A stretch of DNA of 64,000 nucleotides, taken from the NCBI GenBank assembly GCA_903924855.1, contig CAIYCW010000107.1, forward strand, positions 49,531 through 113,530, in the 5' to 3' direction. The notes beneath the pieces were generated by a model that was not told the origin of the DNA, ran no database searches, and saw nothing but the letters and a program-made list of their open reading frames with translations. This document shows positions 16,391 through 25,353 of the stretch, in pieces (the stretch's first letter is position 1; each line of letters starts with the position of its first letter). The translations under genes were made by a program, and so were the position numbers. The stretch is from an uncultured Rhodospirillales bacterium. Lineage in GTDB: Bacteria > Pseudomonadota > Alphaproteobacteria > Acetobacterales > Acetobacteraceae.

Positions 16391-17179
16391 TCAATGTCCC
16401 ACGCCGATCGGCGCCGGCTCGTGCAGGGCCTTCCACAGATGATAGCGCAGATCGGCATAGTCCTGCGAGCCGCGCAGATCGGCGCCGTCCTTGCGGGGGC
16501 GGGGCAGGTTGACGGTCATGATCTCCGCCACGTGGCCCTGGCGCATGATGACGACACGGTCGGCGAGCAGGATCGCCTCGTCGAGGTCGTGGGTGACGAA
16601 GAGGACGGTCTTGCCGGTGCGGGCCTGGATGTCGAGCAGTTCGGATTGCATGGTCTCGCGCGTCTGGGCGTCCAGTGCTCCGAAGGGCTCGTCCATCAGC
16701 AGGACCTTGGGGTCGATGGCGAGCGCGCGGGCGATGCCGACGCGCTGCTGCATGCCGCCGGAGAGCTGGTAGGGCCTGCGGCGCAGACTGTCCTTCAGGC
16801 CGACCAGTTCGAGGTAGCGCATCGCGGTGTCGCGCAGTTCGGCGCCCTTGATGCCTTTCATCTCGAGCGCGAAGGCGACGTTCTCATAGGCGGTGAGCCA
16901 GGGCAGCAGTTCCGCGTGCTGGAAGACGATGCCGCGGTCATAGCCGCAGCCCTTGATCGCGACACCGTCCACCGCGACGCGGCCGGAGCTTGGGGTCTGC
17001 AGGCCCATGACGATGCGCAGGGCGGTGGTCTTGCCACAGCCGGACGGGCCGATGAGGGCCACCATCTCGCCGTCCCGCACGGTGAAGCTGACATCCTTCA
17101 GCGCCTGGACTTTCTGTTCCTGGCCATCCACCCGGATGGTGAACTGCTTTGAGACGGCCTCGAGGCTGACCTCACCCAT
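16391..17179 (-). CDS. ABC importer ATP-binding protein (SsuB/NrtD-like)
   Basis: A 262-aa ATPase with Walker A GPSGCGKTT (near residue 45), Q loop FQHAELLPW, signature LSGGMQQRVGIARAL, Walker B VLLMDEPFGALD and switch His in VTHDLDEA. All nucleotide-binding residues are intact. ATG 17179 is preceded by GGAG at 7 bp; the track starts one codon upstream at GTG. The gap to the permease is 7 bp and to the binding protein 13 bp, so this is one transcript. Confidence 0.93.
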   Translation of the reverse strand: MGEVSLEAVSKQFTIRVDGQEQKVQALKDVSFTVRDGEMVALIGPSGCGKTTALRIVMGLQTPSSGRVAVDGVAIKGCGYDRGIVFQHAELLPWLTAYENVAFALEMKGIKGAELRDTAMRYLELVGLKDSLRRRPYQLSGGMQQRVGIARALAIDPKVLLMDEPFGALDAQTRETMQSELLDIQARTGKTVLFVTHDLDEAILLADRVVIMRQGHVAEIMTVNLPRPRKDGADLRGSQDYADLRYHLWKALHEPAPIGVGH

Positions 17180-17192
17180 CACGCTGCTCCTG

Positions 17193-18176
17193 TCATTTGC
17201 CGAGAAGGCTGAGGGCCTTCTCGCGCGGCTTGGGGTCGTACATCTTGTTGACGTCGATCGGGGTCGACGATCCGCCGAAGCGGGCGAGGGTGACCTGCAT
17301 GGCGTCCAGCTTGTCGACCGGGATCGGCAGGGTCCAGTCGATCATGTTGGCCTTGATCGCGAGGTCGTAGATGAAGGCGGGGCGCGGGTCGTCCGGCTTC
17401 TGGCCGGCGGCCTTCTGGGCCAGCGCCACGGCTTCGGCCTTGTGGCTCATGGCGTAGCGGAAACCGTCCATCTCGGCTGCGAGGAAGATCGCCACGTCAT
17501 CCGGACGGGAGGCGATCTCCTTGGAGGTGACGGTGTAGCAGGTGCGGATATATTCCGGTGCCGCCTCGCTGCCCTTGGCGATCTCGTGCACCTTGGTGAG
17601 GTCCATGATGGGGATGTATTCGGCCGAGATCACGGCGGCGTCCACCACGCCGCCGATCAGCGAGCGGTAGCGGTCGGTGTCGCCGCCGACATTGGCGGTC
17701 TTGACGCTGGCCTGGTCGAGGCCTGCCTTTTCGATGGCGAGGTGGCCGATGATGTCCGGCATCGAGCCGGGGGCGGAGGTGGCGATGGTCTTGCCGGCCA
17801 GCCCCTTCACGTCCTTCACATCGGCGCGGGCGAAGATGAGATGCGGCACCAGGCTCCAGGAGCAACCGATCGCCTTGACGTCGGCGCCGCGCGTCATGGC
17901 GGCGACCGGGGGGGAGCCCTCATAGCTGTCCAGCTCGCCGGAGAGGATGCCGCGCAGGCCGAGATTTTCGTTTTTCAGCGAGACGATCTCGATATCGAGC
18001 CCGTGCTGCTTGGCGAAGTCGCGCTCGGAGGACATCAGGATGAAGCCGGCATCGCTTTTCGGCTCGATCACGCCGTGACGCCAGGGCCGGGCATCCGCCT
18101 GGATGGCCAGCAGCGCGGTGGAGAGCAGGGCGGTGGCCGCGAGGACCAGGCGGCGTGAGCGAAGTGGGGTCGGCAT
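17193..18176 (-). CDS. ABC importer substrate-binding protein (NMT1/SsuA-like)
   Basis: A 327-aa periplasmic binding protein with an N-terminal Sec signal peptide (basic MPTPLRSRR, hydrophobic LVLAATALLSTALLAI, cleavage after ADA). The mature part follows the NMT1/THI5-like fold, for example GLRGILSGELDSYEGSPP and TIATSAPGSMPDIIGHLAI. Ligand preference cannot be deduced; the family includes binders of alkanesulfonates, nitrate and pyrimidine precursors. It is the first gene of the operon and is expected to set transporter specificity. A perfect inverted repeat lies about 50 bp upstream. Confidence 0.85.
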   Translation of the reverse strand: MPTPLRSRRLVLAATALLSTALLAIQADARPWRHGVIEPKSDAGFILMSSERDFAKQHGLDIEIVSLKNENLGLRGILSGELDSYEGSPPVAAMTRGADVKAIGCSWSLVPHLIFARADVKDVKGLAGKTIATSAPGSMPDIIGHLAIEKAGLDQASVKTANVGGDTDRYRSLIGGVVDAAVISAEYIPIMDLTKVHEIAKGSEAAPEYIRTCYTVTSKEIASRPDDVAIFLAAEMDGFRYAMSHKAEAVALAQKAAGQKPDDPRPAFIYDLAIKANMIDWTLPIPVDKLDAMQVTLARFGGSSTPIDVNKMYDPKPREKALSLLGK

Positions 18177-18226
18177 CTTGCGTTTCCTGTCTCGTTGGAC
18201 CGGTGGGACGTTTCGTTGAGCGCCTT

Positions 18227-18241
18227 GTCATATTGTATGAC
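18227..18241. promoter_or_regulatory. Perfect inverted repeat GTCATA-TTG-TATGAC (operator candidate)
   Basis: A 6+3+6 palindrome 51 bp upstream of the binding-protein gene; on the minus strand it overlaps a -10-like TACAAT. A symmetrical AT-rich operator at this position is typical of a dimeric repressor or activator (for example GntR-type), but the regulator is not identified. The rest of the 18177-18524 gap holds a short GC hairpin (GCGCGCGGTTTCGCGC) and no convincing ORF. Confidence 0.45.
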
Positions 18242-18524
18242 GGCACCAGGGTCGCAGTGTAGTCAGTGTGTTCAGTTGACGCCAGTCCTGCTGCATCGGA
18301 CAAGGGGTGCAAAGCGGCAAATTGCGCGCGGTTTCGCGCGGCGGGGGGAAAATCGATGTCCGTTGCGGTCAGTGCCGGCACGGATCGTTGTCGTATTTGA
18401 TCGCTGTTTGCTGATCCTGCACGTCTGGCGGTGTCCAATGCGGCGATGGGCTGGACATATTCAAACTCCATCCGAATTGAACCGTTGATTGTGTATGCTG
18501 AACACATCTGTCCGGGAGCCAGCC

Positions 18525-19079
18525 ATGTCCGCCACCGCCGAACACTCTGCCCGCTACACACGCCTGGCCGTCTGGCTGCATTGGATCGTGGCGGCGCTGA
18601 TCATTGTGAATCTGCTGATCGCCAATCTGGTCGATTTCCTGCCGGACCCGCAGCAGGACCCGGTGGTGGATGTGCACAAATCCATTGGCCTGACCGTGTT
18701 GGGGCTGGTAGTGGTGCGCCTGCTGTGGCGCCTGGCCAACAGGCCGCCGGCCTTGCCGGGCGCGATCTCGCGGTTGGAGCGTATCGCCTCGCAGGTGAGC
18801 CATGGCGTGCTCTACGCATTGATGCTGGCCCTGCCGCTGACCGGCTGGGCGCAGGAATCAACCTACAAGGACACGATCCGCGACGGGCTGTATCTGTTCG
18901 GCGTGGTGCGGGTGCCGTTGCTGAGCTTTCTGGACCCGGCGCGTCATGATCAGCTGTTCGACCTGCACAGCCTGTTCGGCAATCTGCTGTATGTGCTGTT
19001 CGCGCTGCATCTGGCGGCAGCCCTGAAGCATCAGTTCATCGACAAGCAGAAGCTGTTGCAGCGTATGGCGGTGAGGTGA
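18525..19079 (+). CDS. Cytochrome b561
   Basis: A 184-aa four-helix di-heme membrane cytochrome of the bacterial b561 (CybB) type, expected to pass electrons between quinol or superoxide and other carriers. Candidate heme His occur in WLHWIV (near residue 20), VDVHKSIG (near 52), VSHGVLY (near 92) and FALHLAAALKH (near 165). ATG 18525 has GGGAG at a suitable distance; the track start at 18489 adds a segment without family similarity. It is a monocistronic gene, transcribed divergently from the ABC importer operon across the 18177-18524 gap. Confidence 0.88.
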   Translation: MSATAEHSARYTRLAVWLHWIVAALIIVNLLIANLVDFLPDPQQDPVVDVHKSIGLTVLGLVVVRLLWRLANRPPALPGAISRLERIASQVSHGVLYALMLALPLTGWAQESTYKDTIRDGLYLFGVVRVPLLSFLDPARHDQLFDLHSLFGNLLYVLFALHLAAALKHQFIDKQKLLQRMAVR

Positions 19080-19120
19080 GGGTTGCCGCCGGGCGCCGTC
19101 GGCAGGCGGTGCCTTGAGGG

Positions 19121-19426
19121 TCAGAGCCCGTGGAGGAGCAGATCCAAGGCGCGGGTGATGGCGTCGTGGAATGCATCCAACGAGCCGATCGCCGCGCGCA
19201 ATTCTCTGCGGTCGATGGCCGCGAGCAGCTGGGTCGCCATGATGTGGTCGACCCCATTGACCGCAAACACCGGATTGAGCTCGGCCAATGGTGGCGGTGC
19301 CGTGCTGACGGGCAAGAGCGGGATGACGGCGCGCGTGTGCAGCCCGTCCAGGAAGTTGCTCTGCACGTCCACCACCAGCTGCTCCGGTCCGGGGCGGCGC
19401 AGCGGATGAATGTCCAGGCGTGCCAT
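19121..19426 (-). CDS. ccdB: CcdB-family toxin
   Basis: A 101-aa protein of the CcdB/MazF-fold toxin family, the same length as F-plasmid CcdB, which poisons DNA gyrase. Visible family features are QLVVDVQSNFLDGL near the N-terminus and VNGVDHIMATQLLAAI in the middle. The last residues are LLHGL instead of the F-plasmid WGI, where Trp99 is needed for gyrase poisoning, so the target or potency may differ. Start and stop are set by the one-base overlap with ccdA. The long track ORF is a 5' extension through ccdA in another frame. Confidence 0.85.
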   Translation of the reverse strand: MARLDIHPLRRPGPEQLVVDVQSNFLDGLHTRAVIPLLPVSTAPPPLAELNPVFAVNGVDHIMATQLLAAIDRRELRAAIGSLDAFHDAITRALDLLLHGL

Positions 19427-19686
19427 CAGAACTGCCGCAGATTTGCCAATGGCAGTCCGTTCTGGTCCGTATGCGCGTTCCACTGCGCGATCCGTTCGGC
19501 GTTCGCCTCTCGCCAACGCTGCGCCTTCCGCTCCGCGATCTCGGCGGCGATGCCACGCGCACTGGCCTGGGACAGGTTCACGCCAAGGTCCTTCGCCTCG
19601 ACAAGAAGAGCCGCCGGCAGCGTGACGTTGGTGGCCCGCTTTGCGGATACCGGCATGGTTGGATCGCTGACACTGTGTCTGGGCAT
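19426..19686 (-). CDS. ccdA: CcdA-family antitoxin
   Basis: An 86-aa antitoxin. The N-terminal ribbon-helix-helix part contains AKRATNVTLPAALLVEAKDLGVNLS, typical of CcdA, which autoregulates the operon. The C-terminal segment QWNAHTDQNGLPLANLRQF is the disordered toxin-neutralising tail with the near-universal RxF-like end. ATG 19686 or ATG 19656 could be the start; neither has a clear Shine-Dalgarno, and homology begins near the second. Antitoxin precedes toxin with a one-base overlap, the usual order. Confidence 0.87.
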   Translation of the reverse strand: MPRHSVSDPTMPVSAKRATNVTLPAALLVEAKDLGVNLSQASARGIAAEIAERKAQRWREANAERIAQWNAHTDQNGLPLANLRQF

Positions 19687-19746
19687 GGGGGCGTCCGGAT
19701 GTGGCCATCTTATGCGCATGTGCCATGCGCAGTGCGAGGCAAGCAT

Positions 19747-19775
19747 GTCTTTTTCACCAAAAGAAGCAAAAAAGG
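19747..19775 (-). terminator. AT-rich hairpin family, degenerate copy after RND gene
   Basis: The minus strand reads TTTTTTGCTTCTTTTGGTGAAAAAG, a weakened version of the element at 43777. It follows the RND pump gene on the same strand, so it probably ends that transcript. The stem (CTTTT/AAAAG) is shorter than in other copies. The remaining 140 bp up to 19916 contain no recognised feature. Confidence 0.45.
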
Positions 19776-19916
19776 GCTGGCCTGGATAGAAAGGCCTTGC
19801 GGCTCATACGCCATTGAGATTCGAGCATTTATCCGATGGTTGCGGTGTCTGCCCGATTTCAAGGCTGACATCGGATCACTGCCCAGGTGAATGCTGATCC
19901 GGGGCAGCCCAAAAAT

Positions 19917-22900
19917 TCACTCTCCGGGCTGCGTTGCCGGCGCTGCCGGGATTGAGACGGTTTCGTGCATCCGGCTGCGCGGGACCCGGGACCAGGCGGC
20001 GTAGAGGGCCGGCACGAAGCAGAACGTGAGCAGGGTCGCGGAGATCAGCCCGCCCATGATGGCGATCGCCATCGGGCCCCAGAACACCGAGAAGGCCAGC
20101 GGCACCAGGGCCAGGATGGCGGCAAGGGCCGTCAGCACGATGGGCCGGGACCGGCGCACGGTGGCCTCCACGATCGCCTCGAACCGGGTGTGGCCGGCGG
20201 CGATGTCCTGCTCGATCTGATCGACCAGGATGACCGAGTTGCGCATGATGATGCCGGCAAGGGCGATGAAGCCCAGCATGGCGACGAAGCCGAACGGGGC
20301 GCCGGTGGCCAGCAGGGCGGCGCTGACGCCGATCAGGCCGAGCGGGGCGGTGAGCAGGACCATCGCCATGCGGCTGAAGCTTTGCAGCTGCAGCATCAGC
20401 AAGGTGAGCATGGCGAAGATCATGACCGGCATCTGCGCGTTGATGCTGACCTGGCCCTTGGCACTTTCATAGACGGCGCCGGCGGTGTCGATGCGATAGC
20501 CCTGCGGCAGGCGGGCCTTGATCGGATCGAGCAGGGGCAGCACCTGGGCGGTGGCGACGGGGGCCTGGATGCCGGGCTGGGTGTCGCCGCGGACCAGCAG
20601 CATTGGTGTGCGGTTGCGGCGATAGACGATGGGCTGTTCCAGCCCCGCGGTGATGGTGGCGATCTGGCCCAGCGGCACCGTGCCGCCGGCCAGGACCGGG
20701 ATCGGCACATCGGCGATGGCGGCCAGGTCGCGCCGCTCGGCGGGGATGGCGCGGCCGATCACCGGGATGAGGTCGGTGCCTTCGCGGTAGGTGGTGATCA
20801 CGCTGCCCTGCTGCAGTGTGGCGAGCGTGGTTGCGATGTCCGCCGAGGCGATGCCGAGCAGGCGGGCCTTGTCCTGATCGACGTCGATCTGCACGCGTTT
20901 GGCAAGCGCGCCCCAGCTGGTGGAGATGTTGCGCAGATCGGGTGCGGTGGCCATGGCGGCTGCGATCTCGGCACCGATCTGGCGCAGGCGCAGCGCATCC
21001 GGCCCCACGACGCGGAACTGCACCGGGTAGCCGACCGGCGGGCCGAGTTCGAGGCGCGAGGCGCGCAGGCGGATATCGGGGAAGGCGCCGGTGATGCCGC
21101 GGTCGATCTCGGTGTTGAGCCGGGCCAGCAGGCGCTCACGATCCGGGATGGTTTTCATGTTGATGACGAACTGCGCGTAGTTCGGCTGATCGAGCTCCGG
21201 CGAGAAGGCGAGGAAGAAGCGCGGCGTGCCGGTGCCGGTGTAGGCGGCGAAGCTGTCGATGCCGGGCTCGGTCTGCAGCATTTTCTCCAGGCGGGAGACG
21301 GCGTCCTGGGTGGCGGCGAAGCTGGCGCCTTCGGGCAGGCGGACATCGATGAGGATCTCCAGCCGGTCTGACGCGGGGAAGAACTGGTTGGGCACGCGGG
21401 TGAAGCCGATGCCGGTGGTGATGAAGGCCAGGATGGTGGCGGCGATCACCACGAAGCGGCGCTGCACGCACCAGGCGACCACGGCGCGGAAGCGGCGGTA
21501 GAGGGGGGAGTGATACATGCCGGCGCCCATCTCGCCTTCTGAGGCGTGGTGTTTGGGCTCCGGCAGGAGGGCTGCGCCGAGATAGGGGACGAAGAAGACC
21601 GCGACCAGCCAGCTGAGCACCAAGGCGAGCCCCACGACGCGGAAGATGTCGCGCGTGTATTCGCCGGTGCTGGACTGGGCGAGGCCCACGGGCAGGTAGC
21701 CCGCGGCGGTGACGAGGGTGCCGGTGAGCATGGGAAAGGCGGTGGAGGTGTAGGCGAAACTGCCGGCGCGGATGCGGTCCCAGCCTTGCTCGAGCTTCAC
21801 CGTCATGGTCTCAACCGCGATGATCGCATCGTCCACCAGCAGGCCGAGGGCGATGATCATGGCGCCGAGCGAGATGCGCTGCAGGTCGATGCCGAGCAGT
21901 TTCATGCCGATGAAGACGCCGGCGATGACGAGCGGGACCGAGATGGCGACGACGAGGCCGGTGCGCCAGCCGAGTGAGACGAAGCTGACCAGCAGGACGA
22001 TGGCCAGCGCCTCGATGAAGCTTTCCTGGAAATCGGCGATGTCGTTTGCGACCACGCGGGACTGGTCGTTGAGGCGGGTGAGCTGGATGCCGAGCGGCAG
22101 GCTGGGGCGGATGGCATCGAGGCGGGTGGCGATGGCCTGGCCGAGATCGAGTACGTTGCCGCCTTCGGCCATGGAGATGCCGATGCCAAGGGCTGGTTTG
22201 CCGCCGACGCGCATGGTGGAGCTGGGTGGGTCGGCGGTGATGCGGCGGATGGTTGCGAAATCGCCCAGGCGCAGCAGGCGGCCCTGGGCCGGGATGGGCA
22301 GGGCCATCAGCGCCTGCGGGCCGTCCACGCTGGGGCTGGTGCGCACCCGGATGCGGTCCTGCGCGGTGTCGACGAAGCCGCTGTCCACCACGGCGTTCTC
22401 GCGCTGCACGACGGCGTAGAGCTGGGGCAGGGTGAGGCCGAGCTCGGCGAGTTTGCGGGCGGAGACCTCGATGCTGATGCGCTCGTCCTGCTGGCCGATG
22501 AGGATGACCTTGCCCACGCCTGGCAGGCCCACCAGCTGCTCGCGCACATCCTCGGCCACGTGTTTCAGCTCGGGCAGGGTGAAGCCCTCGCCGGTGAGGG
22601 CGTAGACGAGGGAATAGGTGTCCCCGAACTCGTCGTTGAAATAGGGGCCCTGGATGCCCTGGGGCAGGGATGGCTGGAGATCGGCGATCTTCTTGCGGAC
22701 CTGGTACCACAGGCCCTGGACCAGGGCGGGCGGTGTGTCGTCGCGCAGGGTGATGGTGATGGTGGCGTGGCCGGCCTGGGTCTGGCTTTCGGTGGTGTCC
22801 AGATGGGCGAGGTCTTCGAGTTTGCGCTCGATCGGATCGACGACGAGGCGGGCCATCTCGTCCGGGGCGGCGCCGGGCCAGTCCACCAGGATGACCATGT

Positions 22901-23042
22901 TCTTGATGGTGAAGTTGGGGTCTTCGGCGCGGCCGAGCTGGAGATAGGCCATGATGCCGCCGGCTGCGACGGCGATCATGGCAAACAGGGTGAGGGCGCG
23001 GTGGCGCAGCGCCAGGGCGGAGAGGTTGAGGCCGCCGCTCAT
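19917..23042 (-). CDS. RND efflux pump inner-membrane transporter (HAE1/AcrB-type)
   Basis: A 1041-aa proton-driven tripartite efflux pump subunit. N-terminal helix 1 (LTLFAMIAVAAGGIMAYLQLGRAEDP) is followed by a large periplasmic porter domain; the proton-relay Asp pair is in GLLVDDAIIAVETM (near residue 410), and a second helix block is near residues 860-1010. The length and duplicated architecture fit the hydrophobe/amphiphile RND class rather than heavy-metal CusA pumps. Substrates are probably drugs or solvents. The start overlaps the adaptor stop by 4 bp. No outer-membrane channel gene is nearby, so a TolC elsewhere is assumed. Confidence 0.93.
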   Translation of the reverse strand: MSGGLNLSALALRHRALTLFAMIAVAAGGIMAYLQLGRAEDPNFTIKNMVILVDWPGAAPDEMARLVVDPIERKLEDLAHLDTTESQTQAGHATITITLRDDTPPALVQGLWYQVRKKIADLQPSLPQGIQGPYFNDEFGDTYSLVYALTGEGFTLPELKHVAEDVREQLVGLPGVGKVILIGQQDERISIEVSARKLAELGLTLPQLYAVVQRENAVVDSGFVDTAQDRIRVRTSPSVDGPQALMALPIPAQGRLLRLGDFATIRRITADPPSSTMRVGGKPALGIGISMAEGGNVLDLGQAIATRLDAIRPSLPLGIQLTRLNDQSRVVANDIADFQESFIEALAIVLLVSFVSLGWRTGLVVAISVPLVIAGVFIGMKLLGIDLQRISLGAMIIALGLLVDDAIIAVETMTVKLEQGWDRIRAGSFAYTSTAFPMLTGTLVTAAGYLPVGLAQSSTGEYTRDIFRVVGLALVLSWLVAVFFVPYLGAALLPEPKHHASEGEMGAGMYHSPLYRRFRAVVAWCVQRRFVVIAATILAFITTGIGFTRVPNQFFPASDRLEILIDVRLPEGASFAATQDAVSRLEKMLQTEPGIDSFAAYTGTGTPRFFLAFSPELDQPNYAQFVINMKTIPDRERLLARLNTEIDRGITGAFPDIRLRASRLELGPPVGYPVQFRVVGPDALRLRQIGAEIAAAMATAPDLRNISTSWGALAKRVQIDVDQDKARLLGIASADIATTLATLQQGSVITTYREGTDLIPVIGRAIPAERRDLAAIADVPIPVLAGGTVPLGQIATITAGLEQPIVYRRNRTPMLLVRGDTQPGIQAPVATAQVLPLLDPIKARLPQGYRIDTAGAVYESAKGQVSINAQMPVMIFAMLTLLMLQLQSFSRMAMVLLTAPLGLIGVSAALLATGAPFGFVAMLGFIALAGIIMRNSVILVDQIEQDIAAGHTRFEAIVEATVRRSRPIVLTALAAILALVPLAFSVFWGPMAIAIMGGLISATLLTFCFVPALYAAWSRVPRSRMHETVSIPAAPATQPGE

Positions 23043-24115
23043 CGTGTGGCGCCCGCCCAGGCGGTGAGGGTCATGGTGGGGGTGATGGCGGAGACGCCGG
23101 CGGTGATGACGCTGTCGCCGGCGTTCAGGCCCGCGGCGATGATGACGTGGCCGTCCTGATCATAGGCGGCGATGGCAACTTGGCGTGCGGTTGCGTGATG
23201 GGTGGCTGGGTCGAGCAGCCAGATGGCCGGGGTGCCGTTCTGGTCGGTGATGGCGGAGGCGGGGAGGATGGCGACCGGGGTGCCGTCGCGCTGCACGTCC
23301 ACCATCGCGGTCATGCCGAGGGCGAGGCGGTTGGGCGGGACATCGGACAAGGTGAGTTTGGCGGCGTAGGTGCGGCTGGCGGGATCGGCGAGGCCGCCGA
23401 GTTCGCGCAGCGTGGCGGTGAGGGTGAGGTCGGGCAGGGCCCAGAGTCGGACCTTGATGACGCCTGCGTGGCGCAGATCGTCCAGCCGGTTTTCCGGCAC
23501 GTCCGCCACGATCTCGATGGTGTCGGTGTGGGCGAGGCTGGCCACGGTCTGGCCTGCGGTGACGACCTGGCCGATTTGGGCGGGCAGGGCGGTGATGATG
23601 CCGTCCGCATCGGCGGTGAGCGTGCCGTAGCTGCGCTGGTCGGAGGCGAGGTCGCGGGCGCGTTGGGCCTGGGTGACAGCGGCCTCGGCGATCCGGGCGG
23701 CGGCGAGGCGGTGGTCGTAGTCGGACGGCAGGAAGGCGGGGGAGGTGCGGCCGAGCTGTTCGTAGCGGCGCAGATCGGCTGTGGCCTGGGTGGCGTTGGC
23801 CTGGGCGGAGGCGAGGGCTGCCTCGGCACTTTCGAGGGCGTGCTGGAGATCGGCGGGGTCCAGCTCGGCGAGGATCTGGCCTTTGGTGACGCGATCGCCC
23901 GGGTCGGCGGCGCGGCGGATGATCTTGCCGCCGACGCGAAAGGCGAGGTCGGCCTGGATGCGGGCCTGGACGGTGCCGGACAGGATGAGCGGCAGGCGCT
24001 GGGGGGTGAGCACCACGGTCTGGGTGCGCACAGGCTGGGGTGCCTCATCCGCGATGGCGGCGATGGGGGTGGCGAGAGCCAGCACCAGGGTGAAAACGGC
24101 CATGCGGCGTGACAT
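23039..24115 (-). CDS. RND efflux periplasmic adaptor (membrane fusion protein)
   Basis: A 358-aa HlyD/AcrA-type adaptor linking the RND pump to an outer-membrane channel. A signal peptide (MAVFTLVLALATPIAAIADEA) is followed by the barrel-sandwich start GTVQARIQADLAFRVGGKI, a coiled-coil hairpin rich in Ala and Gln (about residues 100-150) and beta-barrel motifs. There is no obvious lipobox Cys, so it is probably soluble in the periplasm. It is the first structural gene downstream of tetR, coupled to the pump by ATGA. Confidence 0.92.
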   Translation of the reverse strand: MSRRMAVFTLVLALATPIAAIADEAPQPVRTQTVVLTPQRLPLILSGTVQARIQADLAFRVGGKIIRRAADPGDRVTKGQILAELDPADLQHALESAEAALASAQANATQATADLRRYEQLGRTSPAFLPSDYDHRLAAARIAEAAVTQAQRARDLASDQRSYGTLTADADGIITALPAQIGQVVTAGQTVASLAHTDTIEIVADVPENRLDDLRHAGVIKVRLWALPDLTLTATLRELGGLADPASRTYAAKLTLSDVPPNRLALGMTAMVDVQRDGTPVAILPASAITDQNGTPAIWLLDPATHHATARQVAIAAYDQDGHVIIAAGLNAGDSVITAGVSAITPTMTLTAWAGATR

Positions 24116-24139
24116 GAGGGCCTCCGATCAGCGTTGCGG

Positions 24140-24178
24140 AGGATATATGCACGCTGTTCAGTTTACAACGTCCAGTTA
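24140..24178 (-). promoter_or_regulatory. Probable TetR-controlled promoter of the RND operon
   Basis: The 83-bp gap between tetR and the adaptor gene carries, on the minus strand, direct half-sites AACTGGAC and AACTGAAC 14 bp apart, a TTGTAA -35-like element and a TATATC -10-like element. This suits operator control by the adjacent TetR repressor; no consensus is proven. Confidence 0.4.
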
Positions 24179-24198
24179 GGAGAAATTCGGCGTGTGGA

Positions 24199-24828
24199 TC
24201 AGGGTTTCATGCCGCGCATGATCATCTCGATGGCGGTGTCGACCAGGTGGGGCTGGGGGGTGACCAGGTGGTCGCACTGGTCGATCAGCAGGGAGGTGAC
24301 GCCGTGCATGCAGGCCCAGATCGCCTCGGCGGCGGGGACGGAGGGGCCCGGGCGGAACAGGCCTGCCTGCATCATGCCTTCGACGCCCTGTTGCAGGATG
24401 GCGAAGGAGTGGTCGGCGGCGGCGATGCCTTCGCAGGCGGCCGGTGCCATCTGCTTGGCGCCGGGGGAGAGGAAGGTGAGGCGGTAGCCATCCGGATGGG
24501 AGAGGCCGAATTCGACATAGGTGCGGATGCCGGCCTCGAATTTTTCGGCGAGGGTTTTGCCGCTCTGCTGGCTTTGCGCCAGCGCCTCGAGCAATTCGGC
24601 AAACCAGGCCTCGGCGATGGCGCGCAGGATGGAGTCCTTGTCCGGGAAATAGACGTAGAGGGCGGCTGGCGAGACGCCGACGGCGGCTGCGATGCGGCGC
24701 ATGGTGGCGTGGGCGACGCCTTCCTCCAGGAAGATGCGGGTGGCGGCCGCCAGGATCTCGTCGCGCCGTGCCGGCCCCTGGCCACGGGGTTTGCGGTTGC
24801 GCGGAAGGGGCACGGCAAGTGTGGTCAT
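24199..24828 (-). CDS. TetR-family transcriptional regulator
   Basis: A 209-aa repressor upstream of and co-oriented with the RND pump pair, so very likely its local regulator. The N-terminal helix-turn-helix is RRDEILAAATRIFLEEGVAHATMRRIAAAVGVSPAALYVYFPDKDSIL, classical TetR; the C-terminal part resembles the WHG/TetR_C_13-like ligand domain, with GMMQAGLFRPGP near residue 150. I placed the start at ATG 24828, where homology begins; the track version adds an Arg/Ser-rich extension running across the upstream region. Confidence 0.9.
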   Translation of the reverse strand: MTTLAVPLPRNRKPRGQGPARRDEILAAATRIFLEEGVAHATMRRIAAAVGVSPAALYVYFPDKDSILRAIAEAWFAELLEALAQSQQSGKTLAEKFEAGIRTYVEFGLSHPDGYRLTFLSPGAKQMAPAACEGIAAADHSFAILQQGVEGMMQAGLFRPGPSVPAAEAIWACMHGVTSLLIDQCDHLVTPQPHLVDTAIEMIMRGMKP

Positions 24829-25027
24829 GATTTCCGATCTTTGGCAGAGACGGCGTGCGAATGGTGAGAGGTCGGGACCGGACGGGCTTGCGCAAGAATG
24901 CATCGCACGCGGCCCTGGCTTGCGCAACGCATGGTGGTTGCTTGCCGATTTGAAAAGATGAGATCGGGCGGTCCGTCGGCCGGACGACGCCGCCTTTGAG
25001 CGGGATGTCACGTTTGCGTGTGGGGGA

Positions 25028-25102
25028 TGGTGCCGGGTGAGGGGATTGAACCCCCGACCTTCGGTTTACAAAACCGCTGCACTACCGCTGTGCTAACCCG
25101 GC
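25028..25102 (-). tRNA. tRNA-Thr (UGU)
   Basis: A 75-base cloverleaf with CCA encoded. The acceptor stem GCCGGGT pairs with ACCCGGC, the anticodon loop is TTTGTAA giving anticodon TGT (Thr), and the T arm contains GGTTCAATCC. The base pair at the top of the anticodon stem (G27-A43) is a mismatch; the other stems pair. Confidence 0.9.
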
Positions 25103-25353
25103 CCGCGCCATGATGCGACGCTGTGTATTTCTCATGAAGGCGGGCGGTTCGCAACCATGGCGGCGTGGGATGGCTGCGTGAATGAACCAGGGCTTCCCGT
25201 CTCGTTTCGTGTTGGACATGTGACAGCCGTTTCACCGGATTGCCACCGCCGCGTTGGGTGATGGGACGCATTGATCCGGTCATGGGCATGTCGCCGCGAT
25301 GCCGCGCATGCGGCGCCAGGTGCCCGAAACATTCGCATCGAAGGACCAGACAC

